From NCBI GenBank assembly GCA_037039685.1, contig JAWNGF010000002.1, positions 5,890,001 to 5,954,000 on the forward strand: 64,000 nt of DNA. The letters run 5' to 3'. Under the pieces are notes generated by a model. The model was given only the letters and a program-made list of their open reading frames with translations. It ran no database searches and was not told the DNA's origin. The translations under genes and the position numbers were made by a program. Position 1 is the stretch's first letter, and the number at the start of each line of letters is the position of its first letter. The DNA comes from Ceratobasidium sp. AG-K. Its lineage: Eukaryota > Basidiomycota > Agaricomycetes > Cantharellales > Ceratobasidiaceae. Below are positions 1 through 10,970 of this stretch, piece by piece.

Positions 1-754
1 TCGTCCGTGTAGCTCAGAGGGCGGTCGGACCAGTCATCGTCGGGGACGACTAGCTGGTCGATGGCTTGTTCGTGCGAGTGGGAATGGTCCGATTCAGAGC
101 GCGTTTCCTGGCGGGTGGTGCGCCGTGTGGATGCAAAACGGTGTCCACCGCCGTCGCCGGGGAGATTCGGCTTGCGGATCTTGGTGCGAGCGGCGCGACG
201 GAGGATCTGGCCCGGTCGTGGGACAATAATAGGCGAGTCGGCCTCGTCTGTATCAGGCAGCGCGTCGGCCTTGTCGAGGACTGCAAAATATCAGTCAGCT
301 GCTCCTGGTCGACAAGAGACTCACAAGATGGGGCAACGTTGAGCGACAGACTGCGCCGCAAGACTGCGCGTAGCTTGGCCGGATCGGCGTCTTGTGCGAG
401 CTCGTCAATCTTCTGCAGGTCGTTGATCGTGAGCTGGGGGCCGCCGTAGACGCTGGACCGGCTGCGACGGACGGGGGGCTCGTCGTCGTCGTCGCCCTTG
501 TACTGCCTGCTCAGCATGCTCTTCTTGCGCGACACCCCCGACGTCGACAGCGCACGTGCCGGCCCAGCATACGGCAGCGGCTTGTCGGGCTCGTGTCCAT
601 CGTCCGACGCACGCGCATGCTCCTTCAAGTACGCTCGAAACTCGCTCGGGGCAATCTCGGGATGCAGATGCGCTGGGACCCAGAACAGGTGCGAGCCCTC
701 GTCCTCGTCGCCCATCGCATCCCAGTACCCTTCTTCCTCGCTGCGTCGCTGCAT
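1..754 (-). CDS. Zds1-like protein, 5' part only (runs off the left edge)
   Basis: Reading leftward, the first exon opens at the ATG at 752-754 and gives an acidic start (YWDAMGDEDEG), then the motif HLFWVPAHLHPEIAP followed by a FRAYLKEHA-like helix, then SRKKSMLSRQYKG and LRRSLSLN. A 44-nt intron (281-324; donor GTGAGT, CTGAC branch, TTTTGCAG acceptor) joins it to an exon that is still open at base 1. The order of motifs resembles, from memory, the N-terminal region of fungal Zds1/Zds2 proteins, which act with PP2A-Cdc55 in mitotic exit and polarity. The Zds C-terminal domain would lie outside the window, so the family call is tentative. The ATG lies only 56 bp past the stop of the RhoGAP gene on the same strand. 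An in-frame intron (780-835) could instead fuse the two genes. Confidence 0.5.
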
Positions 755-810
755 CGTCGTCAACCGCAACACGGGTTTGCTGACAAAGCCAAACACACGC
801 AAATACATTC

Positions 811-3692
811 CTACTCGACAAAAATGTCTACATACTTGTCCAGGATCGTCTCGACTACTTTGCACTGCCAGCTCATGTCCTGCACTGTTGTTTCGTCTCT
901 TGCCCCCAGCAGCGTCGGTCCAAACACGATCGCCAGATTCGACCGGCTCATTTGGTTCACGTGCTCGTGCTCCGATACCCTGCGCCGTCAGCTCATGTCA
1001 TCTGAACTCGTCCGCTTACCTGTACAGATGCCCCATAAGGTACTTGAGCGTCGAGTAGTTGGCGTCGGGGAGCGCATTGACGTGCTCGTGCAACCGGATA
1101 CTCCTCAGCCGCTCCCCTTCGATTTCTGTACACCCGTCAGTCACGGCTCCGACACTGACGTGTGGCTCATCAGACACTCCTCGGACGCGAGCCGAGGACC
1201 AATACCTCGAGCCCGCCACCCATCCATGATCGCTCGACAATGGCTCAGATCACCGTCCCAGCCGAGTGATTGCGCCACTGATTAGAACGATCGCTTGCAT
1301 GATTGCGCCCGAACGGTGATGTCCATATTGCGCCCGGGTGATCTCCATCCAATAATCGTGCGCATCACCAGCGCCACCCAACAATTACCCAAAGCCACCC
1401 AACGGTCGTACCCCAAATGTGCAACAATCACGCCCCAGATGGCACCCATAATTGCGGCCAACAATGATCCAGACCTAGCACTCGTACCCCCAAATGGCCA
1501 ACAATCACGCCCCAAAAGCCACTCGATCATTGCGCCCAAACACCCAACTATTCAAACGCGTATTGAACCGAAATCCGACTCACGCGCAGCCTCGATAAAC
1601 AAACCATACAAGTCCCACGTCATCAACGGCTCGGGCAGCTCGCGGAACCAGAGCTTGAGCACCGAGGTCACATTGTTGATGTCTGCTACCCATTCGCCCG
1701 CGTCTAAGTCTACTGCATCTAGGTCTGCACGAGTGGCAGAGATGGCAGTGTCAGACAAAGAGCGCGTCAGGCGACGCACAAAGAGAATGCCAGGTACCCC
1801 AGAGGGTCAGACGACCACAAAAAGCGTGCCAGGGCAATCATAAAACGGACCACAAAGAGCACATAGACAATCACAAAGAGAGTCAGCGATGGCCTAAACG
1901 AGCCCACAAACAGACTCACCCCGATCCAACAAGGCCCTCAACTCTCTCACCCGACTCGTCGTCCCACTCAGCCGGTATATCCCCACACAATCCAACCCGT
2001 GCCTCTCAATCGCCTCGGCACACTTGGTCAAAATCCTCGGCTGCTCGACTCCCTCGCGTGCCAGCTGCAGCGGCAACGATATCCCAAACGACGGGCCTGG
2101 CGAGGGCGCACTGGGCGCGAGGGGCGGAAAGACTTGCGTGGGGCCGTATGCGTGTGCGTGGTATGATGTAGACGAGCTAGAAGGCGCGACGGCGGTACTC
2201 GTTGCGGGCGAGTTGGTATTCGAATGAGATGTGCTGGTAGAAACAAAAGAAGATGAGGGGTGGACGGAAGAGGACGAGTGGGAGGGTATCGTGTCCAGTG
2301 TGGGTAACGGTGGGAGCTGCTCGAATTAGCGAGGTGGGGGTTAGCTGAGTTGTAGGGCACGCACGAATCCGTCCTCGGCGGGTCCTTCGCGGCGCGGTCC
2401 TTTGGGGGCTCCGTGTGCGACGGCATAGTTTTGCATGTAGACTTTAAAGTCGGTGCGGTTGTCGATGCTTTCGATTGTGAGTTTGATTCCGGGACCTGGT
2501 GGGGGTGAGCATAATGAATATATATATGGAAATGGACGGACCGTCTTCGATGCTGAGCGGTGAGAGCGTTGCACCGTCGCCGAGCACGGTGCTCTCGTAG
2601 AGAAACGCGTACCGGGAGAGGTGGTACTGCGTCCCCAGATCAATCTCGTCGGCGCATTCTTTCAAAGACTGCAGGGAGTTAGTCGGGCTCAGGCAAGAGC
2701 GAGGGACGCACCCGCAGAATCCTTGGGAGCTGGAAATTAAAGTACTCTTGGCGGATTTTCTGGGTCTCGAGCATCGACTGGCGGTATCCGTCCGAGGCCA
2801 TGGACAGGCGCGCACGGATGTCTTCTTCCTGCCGTTGCAGCTGGCTCCACCGTGTTAGCTCGGCCACCTTGCGCCAGTCGACTCACATTGACCGACTTGC
2901 CCTTGAGCAGAGCACCGCCCTTGGCGACTGCCTTTCCCAATGCACCCATTCCCCCGCCGCTCATGCCAATGACTCTGCCGTCTGCGCCCCGCAATCCCGC
3001 ATCCCGCATGTTCTCGCCCTCCTTGGCCACCAACACCCGCTCCAACTCCTCTGTTACCGCCGTTACCCGCCCCTTGGCCTTTTCCATCGCTGCCTCTGCA
3101 TCCTGCAGCGCCCGCTCATACCGCGTGCCCAGGTCCTTGGCGCTCTTTCGATTGCGCTCCACCTCCTTGGCCAAACTCGCAAGCTCATCGCCCATCTCTG
3201 CCAACCGCTGCGCGAACCGCACACGCGACTCGCCAATCATCTCGTGAATCTTCATCGTCGACGTCCAGGCAGAGACGAACGACCCCGCCTTGCCGTCGTT
3301 CATGGCGTACACTTCGCTCGTCGACCGTGCGAGTTTGTACAGCCCCCGTCCGAACTCGTCTTCCAGTGCGGCGCGTTTGCGGAAAAAGATCGATGCTTCG
3401 CGGCAGGACACCATGGATTGTTTGATTCGGTCGAGTAGTAATGGCACTCCACACTGCGCCTGTTAGCTGCATTCATCACACGTCGCCCACTCACATCAAG
3501 TTCACAGAGACTCCGGAGCATGGCCTCGTCGAATCCAGTGGGCACAACATCGTCGCTGTTGGAATGGCTGGCCAGTCCCCCCGCGGCAATGCTCACGACG
3601 GGAATATCATCGCCCCAGTCGGTCGGTGACGCCGAGCGTGGTGGCGAGTATGTTCGTCCGGGCGGCGAGCCCGGTGCTTTCGGCAGCGACAT
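811..3692 (-). CDS. RGD1: F-BAR plus RhoGAP protein, Rgd1-type
   Basis: Nine exons (3495-3692, 2887-3453, 2712-2840, 2542-2668, 2365-2495, 1920-2316, 1584-1724, 1020-1125, 811-979) sum to 1965 nt, 654 aa. After a disordered Pro/Ser start comes an F-BAR (FCH) domain at about residues 58-250, recognisable from LCELDCGVPLLLDRIKQS and a long charged coiled coil. A second helical part and a Ser-rich linker follow, then a RhoGAP domain at about residues 455-650. GVEQPRIL, the arginine-finger stretch GIYRLSG, LKLWFRELPEPL and the NLAIVFGPTLL block are all visible. F-BAR proteins bind curved membrane and RhoGAPs switch off Rho GTPases. The fungal Rgd1 family has this two-domain layout and works in polarity and wall signalling. 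There is no DEP domain, which argues against Rgd2. A second in-frame ATG at 3723-3725 would add 11 residues. Introns 1725-1919 and 1126-1583 are unusually long for this window. Confidence 0.88.
1126..1583 (-). repeat. Degenerate repeats inside a 458-nt RhoGAP intron
   Basis: The intron between RhoGAP exons 7 and 8 is about ten times the usual length here. On the plus strand it contains two long near-copies about 78 bp apart (near 1409-1440 and 1486-1518), both running from GTACCCC through CAACAATCACGCCCC. Further partial copies of ATTGCGCCC occur at about 1303, 1327 and 1529. It reads as a decayed tandem repeat rather than a coding insert. Confidence 0.55.
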
Positions 3693-3725
3693 GGTGCGCG
3701 GCGGGTAGCTCGGTGGATCAGGCAT

Positions 3726-4172
3726 GTCGTGGTCGAGTAGCGCTTGCGTTACCCATTACATTAGGATTACATTCAATTACATTCGATTGCATTAGTACTA
3801 GTCCCATCCACTGACGCATATAATAGACTTTTGCCGATCACCCTCCCCACCGGACGTCGGACATGCGCCACCGCTTGCCACAGATTCGCCACTTGGCCAC
3901 CGAAGACGAAGCGAGCTATTTGCGATGTTCCTGGTTATTGCATTCAGGGCGACAAAAGAGCCGATGCATTCCAGGCCGAAGAGACACTGAAATCCAAATG
4001 CATGATCGCCCTCTGATCTCTTCCCACCGCCGGACGAGCCCAAACCGGAACGACCCTTTTATCTAGCCACCGAGTGGCGTATAAGTAGCCCCCATGCGCA
4101 CGCGAACCCACGGGCCAGTGCCCCCGCGCCTGTGATTGGACACTCGCCACCTTTATCCGGCTCTCATCCACC
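3726..4172. promoter_or_regulatory. Divergent promoter with a TATA box
   Basis: This gap separates the RhoGAP start (leftward) from the C2H2 gene (rightward), so it must hold both promoters. TATAAGTA at 4080-4087 lies 86 bp before the rightward ATG and is a reasonable TATA box for that gene. Repeats of TTACATTC(GA)ATT at about 3754-3795 lie just upstream of the leftward gene. I see no coding sequence here. Confidence 0.5.
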
Positions 4173-5294
4173 ATGCCTGCCCAGATCAGCTCCATCCTCG
4201 ACGGTCCTGCCGGTCCGCCCCCGCCCTTGCCCGCCATTGACAAGCCCAGTCTGCGCAGACTGTCGGATGCCATCGCCGCACTCCCAGACACCCGTGCTAC
4301 TGCGCTGGGCCAGTTGCTCGTCGCCGCCGGAATCCCCGAGGTAAGCCCGCCCGTTCGTCATTGTTCAATTCTCATCCTCGCAGTCGGACGCCACCCTCAA
4401 CCTCGATCTCGACCTCCTCCCCGTCGGGGTGTTTCGCAAAGTATGGCACTGCGTCTACGATCCGCCCTCGACCACACCCGACCCACCCCAAACCAAACTG
4501 AGCGTAGTCGTAGCCGACGTGCTCGACTCGGAATCACCCAAACTCAAGGTGAGCCCATTGTCAATACAAAGCTACGCATCTCAATCCACGCAGCCATCCC
4601 CCGCATCGATAACGCATCCCCTGAAATCAGAGGAAGACGAGCTCCGAGACGACGACGACCTCGTTCCCACCGTGCCAGCAAAGCGCAAACCCACTAGCTC
4701 CCGAGCCGGCAAACAAAAGAGGTCAGCCCCAACCCTACCTCCAACGAACTGCCCCTAACTGTCATCAGACGCGCATCCTCCGTCTCGTCCCGATCAGACG
4801 CGTCCAACGCCCGCGAGTACCGATTCGTCCAGCCGGCGCCACACGCCGGACCCTCTACCACGCCCGACAAGGTCCAGTGGGTCGCCCAGCGCTCGGGTAT
4901 CGCGTGCGCCTACCGCTCGCCGATTCCTGATTTCGCAGCGTGCACCCGGACGTTTTCCCGTATTGCGGATATGCGTCGGCATATCGACCACCAGCACTGC
5001 GAGGAAGAAGCCCAGGCCGTGATCGATGGTCGTATCACCCGGGCCCAGGCCACGCTCCTGGGCGACGACTGGAAGGGTGAGATCAGCAAGCCCATGTGCG
5101 AGGGATGGTACGTCGTATGTTGCTGGACGCGCATATGCTCACTTGTTTCCAGCAAACAAACATTCTCACGCAAGGACGCCGTCAAGCGACACCAGACCGA
5201 GACCGGGGCCACGGTCGTCAACGGTGTGTGCACGTCCTGTCCGGGCTCGGGCAACGCTTCGGGCGCGGGAAAGAAGCGAGCCCGTCGTAAATGA
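4173..5294 (+). CDS. C2H2-type zinc-finger protein
   Basis: Five exons (4173-4340, 4384-4548, 4594-4721, 4769-5107, 5153-5294) sum to 942 nt, 313 aa. Introns are 43-47 nt. The second intron (4549-4593, 45 nt) has no stop and could be retained without changing frame. The N-terminal half is Pro-rich with a short ordered stretch (VGVFRKVWHCVYDPP). An acidic patch and a basic KRKPTSSR patch suggest a nuclear protein. The C-terminal third carries cysteine/histidine pairs: CTRTFSRIADMRRHIDHQH, then CEGCKQTFSRKDAVKRH split by the last intron. The second finger lacks a normal second His and is followed by two Cys, so it may be C2HC. The protein ends in a basic KKRARRK tail. It is probably DNA-binding; target unknown. 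Confidence 0.8.
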
Positions 5295-6039
5295 ACATTT
5301 CGTCCTTTGAAATATACCCTGTATCCCTTGGCTTTCACCTTCGCTTTCTGGACAATGTTTTTATATTCGCTTTCACCTTTCGCGCTGACATGTATCAACA
5401 GACCCGCCAATTATACATGATAGACCCCGGGCGAGTGTTTAGGCCACGTACATGCGCTTTGTTCTCCCGACTGGTTCCCTCCGGACGGTGGCGGCCATCG
5501 TAGATCCCGGTAGCCGCGCAATCGGGTGCAGGGGCGTCCTGGACTCAACCAAAGCAATATCCCCCAGCGCGGAGAAATATACGGTTTGTTGTGGTTCTCG
5601 GTTCTCGTTATTGTCCCAGACCGAAAAGGAAGATCCCTATTCGCCGCGACGCATTCGGACGCGTTGGCTCTCGTGCTCAAGGTTTGTCTGGACTGAATCC
5701 ACAGGGGCGGTTGCTCTGGCTCCGTCCTCTGACCCAGGGTGCGGAATGGCGGAACGGAAGTGTCCGTTTAGGAAGGTGCGGCCAGTGTTGATCTCACGCG
5801 CCCAACCGCATATTCCGCTTCTTTACCGGTCCTGCTCCCGGCCAAGATCACCAATTAGTCCTTTCACCTCCCTTATTTGCACTAGTCTCGTTTACTCGCC
5901 TCCAAAGTGGCTGACAGCTCTGACGGATCAATTGTCCCCGGCGCTTGCTCAAACCAAATTCATCTCGCGCTCTTCGTCGAGTAAATTTTTAATTCTCGGT
6001 TGGGGTGACAACGCGATAACCTTGGACAGCGGCCGCTGC
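5295..6039. other. Intergenic stretch, no supported gene
   Basis: This stretch follows the stop of the C2H2 gene and presumably includes its 3' UTR. Long open frames occur on both strands, but they have no recognisable domains, lack splice logic and overlap one another. I assign nothing. Confidence 0.5.
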
Positions 6040-6183
6040 TCAATTTTTGACGGTCGAGGGATGTGCGGGCACGATACCCAGCTGGGCGAACAAGGTGCCG
6101 ACATTGTTCGGTGGCGACCCAGTGGCCAGTTTGGTTGCCTTTTTGATGACCGGGCGGAAGTTTACGCGTTCGATTGTGAGCAT
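6040..6183 (-). CDS. Small open frame or terminal exon, 47 aa
   Basis: From the ATG at 6181-6183 to the TGA at 6040-6042 the minus strand encodes 47 residues of ordinary protein-like composition (FRPVIKKATKLATGSPPNNV, ending AHPSTVKN). A GTAG just before the ATG could be a splice acceptor, so this may be the last exon of a longer gene running to about 6320. No family is recognised. It could be chance. Confidence 0.25.
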   Translation of the reverse strand: MLTIERVNFRPVIKKATKLATGSPPNNVGTLFAQLGIVPAHPSTVKN

Positions 6184-6414
6184 GTGCTACGTTGACTCGA
6201 ACGATGGGTGTATGCACGGTTCCATGGCCACCGTGTGGCATGGAGACAGAAACCACCAACGTAATCTCGAGAAGCGATCGTTCTCCACGGCACCCATTGA
6301 AGCCAACAAAGCATAGCATACATCTCAAGTTTACTATATCAAGACGTTGATTACGGGCTCAAACTTTACAATCCTTCTCAATATTCTGATAGAAGTACAT
6401 ATTTTAATCTGACC

Positions 6415-7343
6415 TCAGCGAGAAACAACCACGGTGAGCGAATTGGATCGTATAGTGCCCTCCTTCTGTGCCTTGATCTTTGTTTGGCCGATGCTCGTAA
6501 AGCTCACGGTCACCTTTCCCTCGGCATCAGAGAGGCTACTCGAGGAAGCACCAGGACCGGCGATAGATGCACCGGTGATGATGCGCCCGGTCGTTCCATC
6601 GGTTACAGTCACTGTAAGCGGGTGTAAGCTCCCAATCCAGCCAGTCGCATGGAATCTACCTTGCACGGGCGTCCCAACTTTTGCGCGTGTGGGACCGTCG
6701 AGTTTCAAGAATGCGTTGGCATTGAAAGCGTCAAAAGCCCAAAGAACGTGGTCGTGTGCCGAGACGTGCTGTTGGCACCCGCCGACCTGCACCGGAATAA
6801 GTTGGGGTCAAGGTGTCTGGGATAGACTTGCCGGTGTGAATTGCCAGTCAACCAACAGGCCCCAGAACTGCGTCGACGTTTGTGAGCTTGTACCAATCCG
6901 AGTCACAAAGAAATCTTCAAATTCAGTGCTCCACTGCGATCGTTGGCAGGCAGCTCCGAGCCAAAAATTAAACGACACACCGTTGCATCCCATGAAAATC
7001 TATTCAGCAGGGCGACATCGGCCATCGCCGTCGTACAGGTGGGCCCAGGGCTCGGATTTGCTCCATTATTCGTGCCGTCGCCTATAATTTTTTGTTGGCT
7101 CGAATAGGACGCGAATGAAAAAAATGCCTAGTTACACTTTTGCGGAGCTCCATTTGCAGGCTTCACGACGCGCCCTCTAGTCTTGATCACACCATCAAAG
7201 ATCGTAGAGTTTGCGCCTTCGATGCGCACAAACACCTCTGTAGCGAGGCTTTGGAGTTCTCGTTTGGCGGGTGACGCAACAGACAATGGAGCAAAAGCGG
7301 CCGAAGCAGCCAAAGAACTCAGAACAAGCGAGACGCGAACCAT
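6415..7343 (-). CDS. Secreted DUF4430/transcobalamin-C-like protein
   Basis: Four exons (7136-7343, 6981-7081, 6832-6933, 6415-6786) sum to 783 nt, 260 aa. The start is the ATG at 7341-7343; the codon further upstream is GTG. Residues 1-20 form a signal peptide (VSLVLSSLAASAAFAPLSVA). Next comes TEVFVRIEGANSTIFDG, a C..C pair spanning the first junction (QKCDGTNNG...GPTC), QTSTQFWGLLVDWQFTP, and VLWAFDAFNANAFLKL. An Ig-like beta domain (VTVTDGTTG..., SDAEGKVTVSFTSIGQTKIKA) closes the protein. This pattern matches a family of secreted Agaricomycete proteins with a DUF4430-like fold, role unknown. The third intron (6787-6831) begins with GC (GCAAGT) instead of GT; no GT donor keeps the frame. 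Confidence 0.8.
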
Positions 7344-7698
7344 CGAGGGGCGCTCGGCCACAGCCCTCTATCAGCGCGCTTTAAACAAGACGAGACTCGA
7401 GACTCGCGATCCAAATTCCATTCAAGTGAAGACCGAGGACAAGTTCTCGCAGGGTAGCATATAGTCCGTGATCCGGGCGTCGAACAACGGACCATACAGA
7501 GTAATCAAGAAACGATCATGTGGCATAGACTCTAGTTGCCGAGACCGCATACTAAGAGGCGGGAGGTGCTTGGCCGCATACTTTTAATCGATTAAGAATG
7601 ATTAAGCAAGATAAGACTCACGTGACTAACTTTGGACACAAACTTGTATTCAACAATGAAGCAAATACCATTTACAACTCTCGCCAATCGTCTCCACC
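7344..7698. promoter_or_regulatory. Divergent promoter region, secreted protein / ARP8
   Basis: A 355-bp gap between two outward-facing starts. An AT-rich segment near 7583-7650 (ATTAAGAATGATTAAGCAAG) lies upstream of ARP8. No clear TATA box or coding potential was found. Confidence 0.4.
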
Positions 7699-10600
7699 AT
7701 GGTTCGTAGCTCTTCGGCGCCCAAGAGGGAAGAGGTCCCTATGAAGTTCACGACGTTCCATGTGCCTCCCGTGTACGTACTAATGCCCAAAGCAAAAAGC
7801 CTCGCCTGACACACGAGTTGCTAGAATAAACACCAAAAATGTATCCTCGTCCTATCTGCGAAGCGAAAGTCAGACTATCTGGGCCCGTAACGCGGCTGCC
7901 AACGCGCAAAGAAAACGCACGGCCGAAGAAGCATTCACGGGCAAGGAAAAGGCCGTGCCCAATGACGTTGGTTCATTTCGTTTTTCTCGAATGAGGGCAC
8001 TTACGTGGTTCTATACCCAACTCAGGCCGCACCGGCCTCAAAAACGCTTGTCATCCATCCCGGGTCGCGGTGGCTCAAGATTGGCATGGCCAGCGACGTG
8101 TTTCCCGTGTCGGTACCATTCGTTATTGCTCGCAAGCGACGCGTGGGCACCACACCCGACCCCACGTTTTACAACGGAGTGATTCCCCCTGCGAGCGAGC
8201 GCAATGCAGCCGAGGTGTCGACCGAGTCGGAAGAGGAAGATCCAGTGAGCGATTTAACTTGACTTTCATTCTCCGAAGTGTCACGGACTAGTTCTGATTT
8301 TCAGTTTGTCGAGCGAACGGCTGGGATACGCTCTTCGTTGCTCGCTCGTATGAAGTTTTACAAACTGGAAGTCTTGCCCAAAGGCTCTTCGGAAGCCGCG
8401 AGGATCAACGCGAATTTCAAGCCGTCGACGATTGCCGACCACAACGATCCGTACCGGGTCGAGTGGCTCGGAAGCGCTGGGAATCCCATCGGAGACGAAG
8501 AGGTATTCATTGGGGAAAAGGTATGTCCCACTCACGTCAAAAAGTCGCCGTTTGACGTGGGTTCCAGGCCCTTCTATTTGGAGACGCAGCAGCCTGCGGC
8601 TTCACTGTAAAGTGGCCGATACGCGGAAATAGCCTCAACACCAGGGATTATGATTCGGTGCAGGAGATCATTTCGGACATTGAGACTATTTGGAGTCGGG
8701 CCCTTTCCCAAGAGCTCCAGATCCCTCGGTCGCGGTACAAGGCAAGCGAACGAATCGCATCCAGTCGATCGTTGACAATAAGCGTTTGGACAGGAATTAT
8801 CCGTTATTCTTGTGATTCCAGACTACTTTGATCGGTTCTATGTGCGGGAACTCGTCAACGTGCTCCTTGTTCAAATGGGATTTTCTCAATTGTGCATCCA
8901 GCAGGTAACGTTCAGGGAGAGGGTTGAGGTGCCACACGTGTAACACACCACATAGGAATCGCTTTGCGCCGCATTTGGTGCTGGACTGTCCACGGCATGC
9001 GTGGTCGATATCGGCGCAGTAAAGACGAGTATTGCCTGCGTGGATGAAGGCCAGGTCTTACCTGATACTCGGTACGTCTTTTAACCTTGCTGAGATGGGA
9101 ACGCTTTACCGACAGGCTCGTTAGAATCACGCTGGACTTGGGGGGCGATGATATCACCGAATACTTGTACTATCTGCTCAAAGAGATCAACTGGCCATAT
9201 CGGGACTTTCAGCTGAGCCGGATGTATGATTGGAACCTCATGACCAGGCTGAAGAAGATGACATGCTCTCTTGCCGAGGTATGTGCACTTTGAGGCACAA
9301 GGCCGATCGCTGACATGGACCTAGACCGATGTCGCATTGAATCTATACGACTTTGATGTACGTAGGCCTGGACACGTTACAGAGCGATACACGATGCAGG
9401 TCTACGACGAACCAGTGGTTGCGGCCATGGTACGGAACAACTCTATTCAACCCGGCATCATGCTGACGACATGATAGTGTATATTTGAACCCCGCATCAT
9501 CGACTTTGACGCAAAGAGATCCAGACAGCGATTGCTCTGGACCCGTGAAAATGTCGAAGACGTACCGGACTTTTCCAGCGATATCCTCGTACGTGCAACG
9601 TTTCGAATACCCCTGCACCCCTATCTCACTTTCAATTTCCGCTCCTATTGTCCTCCTGTTTAATCGAACCCCCTGCTCCAGACACAAGCAATGCTCATTT
9701 CGACGCAACATCTTCTTCCCCAACAACCGCCTGTTCAGACATTTCCTACCAAGCAACAGGTTCCGCAATTGGATGGAGCACATGATGCAGACGGAGACAC
9801 CGAGATGGATGTCGGCCCGCAAACGGATGTGCCAGCTGAGTAAGCTATACTTTATTTCTCTTGTGCAGGTTGGATGGGATGCCAGGCGTACGCATTTGGG
9901 GTGGCTGGGGCAAGGGTGGTGGAACAATGACTAAATCGGGTGTGTTCAGGTCGTCGACTGAAAAGTCCAAGGACGAAAAGCAACCGACCCCGGTGCCGGA
10001 CGAGACCCCAGTGGTACCTCGATCGGAGGACGTCAGTCGTTCGGCCTCGGTCGCGGCTTCAGGCCAACATGAACTCGCCACTTCCGCACAGCCCGAGTCT
10101 CCGACTGAACTGGAGATCGTGCCCGCCCCCGAGACGTCGAAAAAGAAATCAAAAGCCCGACAAGCACCCGTACCTCCACCCGCACCAACGATCGATGTGC
10201 GCTGGGAGGCGAGCAAGTTACCCCTGGATGTAGCCATATTCAACAGCGCTCGCGCAGCCGGAGGAGTAGACCGGATCAAGAAGTTTCTCCAAGTGGTTGT
10301 GATTGTGGGTGGGACGAGCATGATCCCCGGGATGGTTCATGCCCTGGAAAGTCGGTGAGTTCCTCTGCCCCCTGTGTGGCTCGGTTCCGGCCATCTGTTC
10401 GGTCTGCACCTCAGACCGTTCATGCGGCCGTTGACCTGTCCATGCGGTTGGTGAATTGTTCCTTGCACGTGCGCCTCATTTGGCGAGTGATGGGCCATTC
10501 CCACTTATGTCGCTTGTTCCTGTCCGTGCCGATGTCAATGCCGTGCGTACTGACCCTGAATGGACCAGACTCCAGGCGATTGCGTTTCCTCTCGTGCCTG

Positions 10601-10970
10601 GGATGGAAAAGGTCCAAGTTGTGCCGTCGCCCAAGGACATTGACCCCCGCGTGTTGAGTTGGAAGGGCGCAGCCGTGTTGGCCAAACTCGAAGCGCTGAA
10701 CGAAATGTGGATTACGCCGAGCGATTGGGTGAGTCCGATCACGTTGGTTCCTCTTGTTTGGAGGCTGGGAGAATCTTCCGTTGTATTTGCGGCATATTTT
10801 GGGATTTTGCAATGGTATTTCCTCGAGCTGGAGCTGCCCTGGATGATGTCCAATCGACTTGTCTTCCTCCACGGCACTCATTACATTCGCGCCCATATTT
10901 TGACATGCTGACTGTTTGGCAGGATATGCTTGGAATGAGGGCGTTAAGGGAGCGTACGTTGTTTATGTAG
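7699..10970 (+). CDS. ARP8: Actin-related protein 8, INO80 complex subunit
   Basis: Fourteen exons (7699-7772, 7825-7954, 7996-8244, 8305-8520, 8568-8741, 8794-8904, 8956-9071, 9116-9278, 9325-9429, 9478-9588, 9682-9839, 9869-10354, 10569-10728, 10923-10970) sum to 2301 nt, 766 aa. Diagnostic stretches are LVIHPGSRWLKIGMASD near residue 85, the nucleotide-fold core ESLCAAFGAGLSTACVVDIG, VVVIVGGTSMIPGMVHALES, and the C-terminal KGAAVLAKLEALNEMWI...DMLGMRALRER. Arp8 is a nuclear actin-fold subunit of the INO80 nucleosome remodeller that binds histones and actin. A charged, low-complexity insertion (about 525-620) interrupts the fold. The intron at 8742-8793 starts with GC. The one at 9840-9868 is only 29 nt, and without its removal the frame stops at once. 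Confidence 0.93.

Noticed and set aside
4549..4593. Claiming this 45-nt segment as definite intron or definite exon
   Set aside because: It has good splice sites but is a multiple of three with no stop, so sequence alone cannot decide.
5452..6195. 247-codon open frame on the plus strand
   Set aside because: No domain, odd composition, and it overlaps a better minus-strand small frame; probably chance in GC-rich DNA.
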